Program-made: the position numbers and the translations under genes
Assembly: GCA_964246015.1 (NCBI GenBank)
Contig: CAXTPG010000085.1
Span: forward strand, 1 to 20,248
Direction of reading: 5' to 3'
Length of the DNA stretch: 20,248 nucleotides
DNA from: JBBROS01 sp964246015
GTDB taxonomy: Bacteria > Pseudomonadota > Alphaproteobacteria > Acetobacterales > Acetobacteraceae
The notes under the pieces: model-generated
What the model was told of the DNA's origin: nothing
Seen by the model: the letters and a program-made list of their open reading frames with translations, nothing else
The model's database searches: none
In this document: piece by piece, positions 6,689-12,683 of the stretch
Layout: each line of letters starts with the position of its first letter
How positions within the stretch are numbered: position 1 is the stretch's first letter

Positions 6689-8695
6689 CTACGCGGCGAG
6701 TTGGAATTGGCCCATGAGGCGGGCCAGTTCCTCGGCCTGGCGGGCGAGCTGGTGGCTGGAGGCGGTGGTTTCGTCGACCATGGCGGCGTTCCGCTGGGTC
6801 ATCTGGTCCATGCCGTTGACGGCGCGGCTGACGTCGGCCAGGGCCGCGGCCTGGTCGTTCGCCGAGCCGGCGATGCCGCCGACCACGCCGTTGATGTCGG
6901 CGACCTGGGCGGTGATGCGGGTGAGCGCGTCCTCGGCCTGGCGGACCAGTTCGACGCCGGCGCCGACCTGCTTGCGCGAGGCCTCGATCAATCCCTTGAT
7001 CGTCTTTGCCGCCTGGGCGGAGCGCATGGCGAGGCCGCGGACTTCGGACGCCACAACCGCGAAGCCGCGCCCGGCGTCGCCGGCCCGCGCGGCTTCGATC
7101 CCTGCGTTCAGCGACAGCAGCGTGGTCTGGGAGGCGATCGAGTCGATGACGCCGATGATCTCGACGATTTCCGCCGAGGATCGTTCGATCTCGGCCATCG
7201 CGTTCACGGTGCTGCCGACGACCTGGCCGGACCGGCGCACGTCCGCGGTTGCGGTGTCCACCACGTCCCTTGCATGGGAGGCGCCTTCGGCGGTGCGGGC
7301 GACCGCGGCGGCGACCTCTTCCAGCGAGGCGGCCGTGCGTTCGAGGGTGGAGGCCTGGTTCTCGGTGCGGCGGGAGAGGTCGTCGGCCGCGCCGGTGATG
7401 CCGCCCATGCCCGCCCGGAGCCCGCCTGCCGCCGCGGCGACGCCCTGCATGGTCTTCTGCAACTGCGTCATGGCGGCGTTGAAGTCGTCCTGCAGCGTAC
7501 GGTACTGGGGGGCGAAGCCGTGGTCCAGCCGGCAGGTGAGGTCGCCCCGGGCCAGGCGGGCCAGCCCTGCCCCGATCGCCGCCATCGCCGCCGCCTGGTC
7601 CTGCGCCGCGCGGGCCCCGGCCGCTTCCGTCGCGCGCAGGGCGACGCCGTTCGCCTTGAAGACGTCGACCGCGCGGGCCATCGCGCCGATCTCGTCCGTC
7701 CGCGACTGGCCGGTGATCGCGACGTCGAGGCGGCCATCGGCGAGGCTGCGCATCGTCGCGGTCAAGGCCATGATCGGGCGGGAGATCGAGCGGCCGATCC
7801 AGAGCGCCAGCCCCACCCCGATGAGCAGCACGGCGCAGGCGCTGGCCACGAGGCTCGCCATCATCAGGTGGCTTGCGTGCTGGGCTGCGAGGCTCGAGTC
7901 CGCGAAGGCCGCGTTCGATGCGGCCTGGCGGGCCTGCACCTCGGCCGCGACGCCGTCGAACTCGGCCTTCAGCGCGGCGAGCGCCGCGGCGCGGCTGGCG
8001 GAGAAGGCGCGGTATTCGTCGACGGCGTCCATCAAGGCCTCGACGTCGCGGACGATGACGCCTGCGACCTTCTTGACGCGCGCGCCGATGCCCGGGGCCG
8101 CCTGGACCTGCGAGAGGGCGGCCAGCACCTTCCGGCCGTCCTCCCGCACCGCGTCCCCTGCCCTCGCCTCCCGCAAGGCGACGAAGCGTCCGAGGTCGAC
8201 GACGAGGATGGCGTAGTCCTGCCCGGCGCGGGCGGCCATGGCGGGGAGCGCGGGGTCGGGGAGTGCGAGGTCGGGGAGTGCGGCGGTGAGTTCGGTGAGG
8301 GTGGCGAAGGAGGCGGCGATGCTGCTGGACGAGGCGAAGAGCCGCACGGCCGCGACCTGCGACTGCTGGATGAGTTCCGACGTCTCGTTCGCCTGGTCGC
8401 GCAGCCGGGCGCCGGTGCCGGTCGCGGCCGCGATTGGGGCGAGGTCGGCGTCGAGCGCCTGGCGGTCCGCGGCCTCGACAGAGTTGAGGTAGCGGTAGAG
8501 CGTGGCCCTTGCGTTGGATGCGTTCTGACCGAGCTGGGCGGCGGTGCGGTTACCCTCGATCGCCGCGCGGGCGACGCTGTCCGCGGCCTTGAAGCGGCCG
8601 CCGATCAGCAGCAGGGTTCCCATGGCCAGCAGCGCGACCCCGACGCAGGCGAGGAAGCCGGCGACGATGCGGAACAGGAGCGAGCGCGTCTTCAT
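6689..8695 (-). CDS. Methyl-accepting chemotaxis protein with large helical sensor domain
   Basis: Transmembrane chemoreceptor that signals to CheA/CheW. Read from the ATG at 8695 it has 668 residues: TM1 at about 8-32, a periplasmic domain at 34-277 that is almost entirely helical and about 240 residues long, TM2 at about 278-300, a HAMP domain from 301 with RPIMALTATMRSLADGRLD and DEIGAMARAVDVFKANG, a second HAMP-like linker near 375-410, and the long signalling coiled coil with its tip at about 516-553. The sensor length and all-helix character fit a double four-helix-bundle (HBM-like) domain, which in McpS binds organic acids; that assignment is inference. The tip reads SQTTLLSLNAGIEAARAGDA where most receptors have QTNLLALNAAIEAARAG. 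No CheR-tethering pentapeptide is seen at the end. A GTG at 8725 overlaps the dctP stop, but AGGGA at 8702-8706 favours ATG 8695. Confidence 0.92.
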   Translation of the reverse strand: MKTRSLLFRIVAGFLACVGVALLAMGTLLLIGGRFKAADSVARAAIEGNRTAAQLGQNASNARATLYRYLNSVEAADRQALDADLAPIAAATGTGARLRDQANETSELIQQSQVAAVRLFASSSSIAASFATLTELTAALPDLALPDPALPAMAARAGQDYAILVVDLGRFVALREARAGDAVREDGRKVLAALSQVQAAPGIGARVKKVAGVIVRDVEALMDAVDEYRAFSASRAAALAALKAEFDGVAAEVQARQAASNAAFADSSLAAQHASHLMMASLVASACAVLLIGVGLALWIGRSISRPIMALTATMRSLADGRLDVAITGQSRTDEIGAMARAVDVFKANGVALRATEAAGARAAQDQAAAMAAIGAGLARLARGDLTCRLDHGFAPQYRTLQDDFNAAMTQLQKTMQGVAAAAGGLRAGMGGITGAADDLSRRTENQASTLERTAASLEEVAAAVARTAEGASHARDVVDTATADVRRSGQVVGSTVNAMAEIERSSAEIVEIIGVIDSIASQTTLLSLNAGIEAARAGDAGRGFAVVASEVRGLAMRSAQAAKTIKGLIEASRKQVGAGVELVRQAEDALTRITAQVADINGVVGGIAGSANDQAAALADVSRAVNGMDQMTQRNAAMVDETTASSHQLARQAEELARLMGQFQLAA

Positions 8696-8701
8696 GTGCG
8701 G

Positions 8702-8706
8702 TCCCT
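8702..8706 (-). promoter_or_regulatory. Ribosome binding site deciding the chemoreceptor start
   Basis: On the minus strand AGGGA lies 6 nt before the ATG at 8695. The alternative GTG at 8725, which overlaps the dctP stop as GTGA, has no comparable site in front of it and would add ten polar residues before the membrane anchor. Confidence 0.5.
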
Positions 8707-8721
8707 GCCCGGCCGCCGCGA

Positions 8722-9705
8722 TCACGCGATCAGCCCGCGCACCCGGGCGATGGCGTCGGCCCCGGCGACGGCGGCGAGGCGCGGCCCGACGGCCTCCATG
8801 GCGCGTTGGAAGGCGGGGCGGTCGACGTCGGTGACGATGGTCATGCCGGCGGCCTTCAGTTTCCCGAGGCCGGTCGCCACCGCGTTCTCGTTGAATTCGA
8901 TGGTGGCCTTTGCGGCCAGGGGCCCGGCCGCCTTCATGATGGCGCGGTCGGCCGGGCTCATGTCTTCCAGCACGTCGGACGAGAAGGAGACGACGAAGGG
9001 GCTGTAGATGTGGCCGGTGAGGGAGACGTGGGACTGGTATCTGGGGATGAAGTCGTTGGAGACGATGATGCTGACGGGGTTCTCCTGCGCGTCGAACCGG
9101 CCGGTGCGCAACGCCTCGGGCAGTTCGGTGAAGGTCATCGGGGCGGCGGCGGCGCCGAGGCCGAGGAAGCTTTCGACCTGGATCCTGGAGGCCTGGACGC
9201 GGATCTTGACGCCTTTCAGGTCGTCCGGGGTGCGGACGGGCTTGTTGGCGGTGACGTGGCGCAGGCCGTTCTCGCCCCAGCCGATCACGGTGAGGCTGCT
9301 TTTGGCGAGGAGGTCGGCGTAGTAGGCGCCGAGGTCGCCCGCGAGGGCCTTGCGGGCGGCGGCCGGGCCCTGGAAGAGGTAGGGGATCTCCACCAGTTCG
9401 AGATCGCGGTGGAAGGTGCCCAGGAGGGACGTGGCGGAGATGGTCATGTCCACGGTGCCGTCGGACACGGCGCGGGCGAGCTGGAGGTCGTTGCCGAGCT
9501 GGGAGCTGGGGAAGACCTCGATGGCGTAGCGGCCTTCGGATTTTTCGGCCACGTAGCTTTGGAAGACGATGCAGGCGGCCTGGAGCGCGGAGGTGGGCGA
9601 GTTGTTGTGGCCGGCGCGGAGCTTGCGCGGGGCGGCGCGGGCGATGTGGGGGGTGGCGAGTGCGGCGGCGGACAGGGCCAGAAGCTTGCGGCGTTGGATG
9701 CGCAT
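8722..9705 (-). CDS. TRAP transporter substrate-binding protein, DctP family
   Basis: Periplasmic solute receptor of the TRAP family, whose members mostly bind organic acids. The 327-residue protein starts with MRIQRRKLLALSAAALATPH and a cleavage site near residue 24; the RRK stretch makes a Tat signal possible. Recognisable family parts are GHNNSPTSALQ after the signal, VFPSSQLGNDLQLARAVSDG (65-84), the segment LKGVKIRVQAS with the ligand-clamping arginine at 169, and FDAQENP near 205-210 where the family has a conserved asparagine. It is normal in length. It lacks the usual partners: no DctQ or DctM membrane genes lie on either side. Instead the chemoreceptor gene follows, 26 nt downstream or overlapping if GTG 8725 is used. 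It may serve a distant TRAP transporter or present ligand to the receptor. Confidence 0.9.
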   Translation of the reverse strand: MRIQRRKLLALSAAALATPHIARAAPRKLRAGHNNSPTSALQAACIVFQSYVAEKSEGRYAIEVFPSSQLGNDLQLARAVSDGTVDMTISATSLLGTFHRDLELVEIPYLFQGPAAARKALAGDLGAYYADLLAKSSLTVIGWGENGLRHVTANKPVRTPDDLKGVKIRVQASRIQVESFLGLGAAAAPMTFTELPEALRTGRFDAQENPVSIIVSNDFIPRYQSHVSLTGHIYSPFVVSFSSDVLEDMSPADRAIMKAAGPLAAKATIEFNENAVATGLGKLKAAGMTIVTDVDRPAFQRAMEAVGPRLAAVAGADAIARVRGLIA

Positions 9706-9751
9706 GGACGGGTTCCCCGGGGCTTGTGGGGAGTAGTTTGCGCCCTGGGGG

Positions 9752-9757
9752 TTAATA
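9752..9757 (-). promoter_or_regulatory. Possible -10 element upstream of the DctP-family gene
   Basis: TATTAA on the minus strand, about 47 nt before the dctP ATG, sits in a small AT-rich pocket that stands out in this GC-rich DNA. No convincing -35 hexamer is at the right distance (the bases there read CCGAAC), so this is only a candidate. Confidence 0.2.
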
Positions 9758-9797
9758 GATTGCTTCTGGCGGGGGTTCGGGTGGGGGGGGTTGGGGG

Positions 9798-9820
9798 GCC
9801 GGCGGGACGCCGGCGCTACG
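9798..9820. repeat. Palindromic element of the GCCGGCG family, single copy
   Basis: GCCGGCG-GGA-CGCCGGC forms a 7-bp stem with a 3-nt loop and is followed by GCTACG. The same 23 bases occur twice more at 18039 and 18072. This copy lies between the chrA stop and the DctP-family gene, in a stretch with runs of eight and six G at 9783-9798. Confidence 0.85.
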
Positions 9821-9838
9821 GCCGGCTGCGGTGCGGGG

Positions 9839-11164
9839 TTAGCGGATTGCGTGCAGGACGAGGCCCGCGGCGGCGGTGGCGGCCATGACCGTGGCGACGC
9901 CGAGCTTGAGGCGGAGTAGCGCGATGCCTGCGGCGGCGGCGAGGATCAGGGCGGCCGGGTCGAGTGTGGCGAGGACGGGGAGGTCGATGCGGAGTCCCGA
10001 GGTCCGGATTTCCATGTGGTCGCGGAAGAGAACGTGGAGGGCGAACCAGAGGGCGAGGTTGGCGATGACGCCGACGATTGCGGCGGTGACGGCGGCGAGG
10101 GCGCTGGTGAGGGCGGTGTTGGCCTGGAGGCGTTCCACGTAGGGGGCGCCCAGGAACACCCAGGCGAAGCAGGGGAGGAAGGTGACCCAGAGCACGACGG
10201 CGGCGGCGGCGGCGGCGAGCCAGGGGCCGCCCTGGGCGTATCCGGCCAGGTGCCCGACGAATTGCAGCACGAGGATGAGGGGGCCGGGGGTGGTTTCGGC
10301 GAGGCCCAGGCCGTCCAGCATCTGCCCGGGGGTGAGCCAGCCGTAGCTTTCGACCGCCGCCTGCGCGGCGTAAGCGAGGACGGCGTAGGCGCCGCCGAAG
10401 GTGACGATGGCGAGCTTGGAGAAGAACACCGCGACGTCGCCCAGCACGCCGCCGCGGGCGTAGAGGATGGCGACGACGGCGAGCCAGAGCGCGACGGCGA
10501 TCCAGCCGGCGCGCCAGGCGCCGGGGGCCATGCGCGCGGCGCGGCCGGGGTCGGCCAGCAGGAGCGCGTCGAGGGCTGCGAGGGGGCCGTCCCTCGCGGT
10601 GCCGTGCGCGGCGCCGCGGAAGGCGGCCGGGGCGGCCCAGCCGACGAGGCCGGCCGCCAGCACCACGAGCGGGAACGGGGCGCCGAAGGCGAACAGCGCG
10701 ACGAAGGCTGCCCCCGCGAGCCAGTAGGCGGCCGGGGTTTTCAGCGCGCGTTTGGCGAGGCGGCGCAGGGCGTCGGCGACCAGGACGAGGACGGCGCATT
10801 TGAGGCCGAAGAAGGCGGCGGACACCGCGGGGACCGTGCCGAACCCGGCGTAGAGGGCCGAGAGGGCGAGCATGACGATGGCGCCGGGGACGACGAAGAG
10901 CGCGCCGGCGACGAGGCCGCCGCGGACGCCGTGCATGAGCCAGCCGAGGTAGGTGGCGAGCTGCATGGCCTCGGGGCCCGGCAGCAGGGTGCAGTAGTTG
11001 AGGGCGTGGAGGAATCGGCGGTCGGAGACCCAGGCGCGCTGCTCGACGATCTCGCGGTGCATGAGGGCGATCTGGGCGGCCGGGCCACCGAAGGAGAGGC
11101 AGCCGATCCGGGCCCAGACGCGGGTGGCCTCGGCCTCGGTGGGCAGGTTGGGGGGGAGGTTCAT
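9839..11164 (-). CDS. chrA: Chromate transporter ChrA
   Basis: Inner-membrane exporter that expels chromate and gives chromate resistance. The 441 residues form the two-domain (long CHR) type: two homologous hydrophobic halves. Half one begins with ARIGCLSFGGPAAQIALMH, the CHR signature, and includes YCTLLPGPEAMQLATYLGW. Half two begins with FFSKLAIVTFGGAYAVLAY and includes GLGLAETTPGPLILVLQFVG, the second copy of the same motif. The start ATG overlaps the chrB stop by 4 nt, so the two are co-translated. Reading the same frame further upstream to 12361 yields arginine- and proline-rich sequence antisense to chrB and is rejected. A run of seven C (7 G on the + strand, 11150-11156) falls in codons 3-6. 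Confidence 0.95.
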   Translation of the reverse strand: MNLPPNLPTEAEATRVWARIGCLSFGGPAAQIALMHREIVEQRAWVSDRRFLHALNYCTLLPGPEAMQLATYLGWLMHGVRGGLVAGALFVVPGAIVMLALSALYAGFGTVPAVSAAFFGLKCAVLVLVADALRRLAKRALKTPAAYWLAGAAFVALFAFGAPFPLVVLAAGLVGWAAPAAFRGAAHGTARDGPLAALDALLLADPGRAARMAPGAWRAGWIAVALWLAVVAILYARGGVLGDVAVFFSKLAIVTFGGAYAVLAYAAQAAVESYGWLTPGQMLDGLGLAETTPGPLILVLQFVGHLAGYAQGGPWLAAAAAAVVLWVTFLPCFAWVFLGAPYVERLQANTALTSALAAVTAAIVGVIANLALWFALHVLFRDHMEIRTSGLRIDLPVLATLDPAALILAAAAGIALLRLKLGVATVMAATAAAGLVLHAIR

Positions 11165-11979
11165 GCCGGGCGCCGGGGGGTGGGCCAGTTGTGCGACTCC
11201 TCGGTCGCGTCGCGGCACCAGCGGTAGAAGGCGTCGTAGAGGGCCAGGCCGGCCTCGAGTTGGGCGAGGTCGTCGCGGAGCATGCGGGAGAGGCCGAGGG
11301 ATGCGGCGAGGAGGCCGGGAGCCTCGGGTGCGAGGTCCGGGCGGGCGGTGTCGGCGCCGCGGACGATGAGGGCGAGGCGGTCGAGGGGTTCGGTGTGGAG
11401 GGCGAACTCGTCCTGCATCGCGTCGAAGGTGCAGCCTTCGCCGCGGTGGCTCCAGAACACGCCATCGATGTCGAAGGGGGTGGCGGCGAAGCGGTCGGCG
11501 ACGGCTTCGACCTCGGCGGGGGCGACGAAGAGGAAGACGGCGTGGGGGTCGACGAAGCGTCGGATGAGCCAGGGGCAGGCGATGCGGTCGACCTTGGGGC
11601 GGGCGCGGGTGACCCAGACGGTTCGGCCCTGCGGGTCGCGGGTGGGGATGTGGTCGGGGCGGACGAGGGGGAGGCCGGCGTCGCGCCAGGCCTCGAACCC
11701 GCCTTCGAGGCTTTCGGCGTCGGCGCCGGCGTGGCGCAACCAGGCGGCGGCGCCCTGGCTGAGCTTGAGGCCGCGCTGGCAGACGACGACGACGGTGCGG
11801 CCGCGATATTCGGGGGCCCAGGCTGCGGCGTCGCGCCAGGGCTTGCGGATGGCGCCGGGCAGGATGCGGGGGTCTGCGGCGACGTCGTCGTCGATGCGGA
11901 CGTCGAGCAGGACGGGGGAGTCGGGAAGCCCGATGCGGCGGGCGAAGTGGGCGGCGGTGATGGATTCGGGTGACGGCAT
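11161..11979 (-). CDS. chrB: Rhodanese-ChrB fusion, chromate resistance protein
   Basis: Two-domain cytoplasmic protein of 272 residues. Residues about 5-108 are a rhodanese (sulfurtransferase) domain with LLDVRIDDD, the active-site loop VVVVCQRGLKLSQG with the catalytic cysteine at 67, and the closing GGFEAWRDAGLPL. Residues about 117-270 are the ChrB C-terminal domain with TRARPKVDRIACPWLIRRF and WSHRGEGCTFDAM, both conserved in that family. ChrB proteins are associated with chromate resistance and its regulation; the fused form is found next to chrA in other bacteria. The exact biochemical role of this domain is not established. The start is supported by GGAGAGGA at 11987-11994, 7 nt away. 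The gene overlaps chrA by 4 nt. I see no separate regulator gene. Confidence 0.92.
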   Translation of the reverse strand: MPSPESITAAHFARRIGLPDSPVLLDVRIDDDVAADPRILPGAIRKPWRDAAAWAPEYRGRTVVVVCQRGLKLSQGAAAWLRHAGADAESLEGGFEAWRDAGLPLVRPDHIPTRDPQGRTVWVTRARPKVDRIACPWLIRRFVDPHAVFLFVAPAEVEAVADRFAATPFDIDGVFWSHRGEGCTFDAMQDEFALHTEPLDRLALIVRGADTARPDLAPEAPGLLAASLGLSRMLRDDLAQLEAGLALYDAFYRWCRDATEESHNWPTPRRPA

Positions 11980-11986
11980 GGGTGCG

Positions 11987-11994
11987 TCCTCTCC
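11987..11994 (-). promoter_or_regulatory. Ribosome binding site of the rhodanese-ChrB gene
   Basis: GGAGAGGA on the minus strand, spaced 7 nt from the ATG at 11979. It is one of the best Shine-Dalgarno matches in the window and fixes the start. Confidence 0.65.
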
Positions 11995-12152
11995 GGTATG
12001 GAGGAAGTCGGACGCGATGCTTGGGCCGGAGCCTCACGGGGTGATCGCGGGTGTCCCCTGGGGGGGGTTGTGCGGGCCGGTGTGGTTGCTTGTCAATGGG
12101 GTGGGGTGGGGACGTTTGTCGGGATGATTTGTGGCGGGGGGCCGAGCGTGGC

Positions 12153-12440
12153 CTTGTGCTTGTGGCAAGCACCCTCCCCTCCGCCGGCATTCCACCGGTG
12201 AAGAGTGCCGGCGGAACCTTGGCTGGTTCCGCCCCGGCCCTCTCCCGAGGGGAGCGGGGGGAGGCGGGTGCATGCGGGGGCGTTGGCAGTGGGGCGGTCC
12301 TTCGGGAGCTTTCGTTGGGGGTGGGTCCGACCTTGGGCTTGTGCTTGTGGCAGGCCCTCACCCCGGCCCTCTCCCGATGGGAGAGGGAGAAGGCGGATGC
12401 ATGCGGGGGCGTTTGCTGGTTCCGCCCCGGCCCTCTTTCG
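12153..12440. repeat. Degenerate tandem repeats with a nested palindromic insertion
   Basis: CTTGTGCTTGTGGCA occurs at 12153-12167 and 12338-12352. TGCATGCGGGGGCGTT occurs at 12269-12284 and 12398-12413, 129 bp apart, the same offset as the two CCCTCTCCC half-stems at 12238 and 12367. A 22-base stretch starting GCTGGTTCCGCC occurs at 12222 and 12415. Bases 12347-12388 are identical to the 42-bp core at 6494 and 6620. Copy 1 carries about 56 extra bases near 12171-12230. These extra bases contain two perfect inverted repeats: CCGCCGGCA (12181-12189) with TGCCGGCGG (12206-12214), and GCGGAACC (12211-12218) with GGTTCCGC (12225-12232). Confidence 0.8.
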
Positions 12441-12535
12441 ATTGGCTAAGGTGTTCACGGTTTTGCACAGGAGCTTCGGAGAGCGGAGTTGCTGCAGACG
12501 CTCGTTCTCCGGTGGCACGACAAACCCACCCCCGG

Positions 12536-12559
12536 CCCCTCCCTGATCTCAGGGAGGGG
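12536..12559. repeat. Long palindrome with 11-bp arms
   Basis: CCCCTCCCTGA (12536-12546), 2 bases, then TCAGGGAGGGG (12549-12559), an almost uninterrupted palindrome centred on GATC. It differs in sequence from the other three repeat families. No T run follows on either strand, so it is not an obvious intrinsic terminator. Confidence 0.75.
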
Positions 12560-12683
12560 GGAAGCAGGCTGCCAGGGGGCAGGCGGGTGCCTTGGGGGGC
12601 GTTGGCCGGGAGAGGGAGGGAGGGGGAAGCGTTGACCTGGTTGCCGGGTCGGGTCCAGAACCGGGGTCTGCTTGTCGAAAGCG

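Larger units (their letters stand above)
11980..12683. other. 704-bp gene-free divergent region filled with palindromic repeats
   Basis: Between chrB (-) and the radical SAM gene (+). Open frames here on both strands only translate repeats. Starting from chrB, I see a G-rich stretch to about 12150, the repeat block 12153-12440, an apparently unique stretch 12440-12530, a long palindrome at 12536-12559, then purine-rich sequence to the radical SAM start. Promoters of both flanking genes should lie here, but no good -35/-10 pair could be picked out. Confidence 0.7.

Noticed and set aside
6683..9007. 774-residue plus-strand open frame antisense to the chemoreceptor and DctP genes
   Set aside because: It is Gly/Arg-rich without any motif, while the opposite strand gives two clear full-length families.
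9816..11465. Minus-strand 549-residue frame overlapping chrA
   Set aside because: Shadow frame of chrA in another phase, Arg/Pro-rich, no motifs.
11165..12361. Upstream extension of the chrA frame
   Set aside because: Arg/Pro-rich sequence overlapping chrB; it would place chrA 1.2 kb upstream of its family start.
12153..12440. CRISPR array
   Set aside because: Units are few, long, imperfect and palindromic in several ways; there are no regular 25-40 bp repeats with unique spacers and no cas genes.
12093..12518. Small open frames in the repeat region, for example peptides with PLPSGEGRGEG or PALSRWERE
   Set aside because: They are translations of the CCCTCTCCC repeat family and recur wherever the repeat occurs; such predictions are common artefacts.
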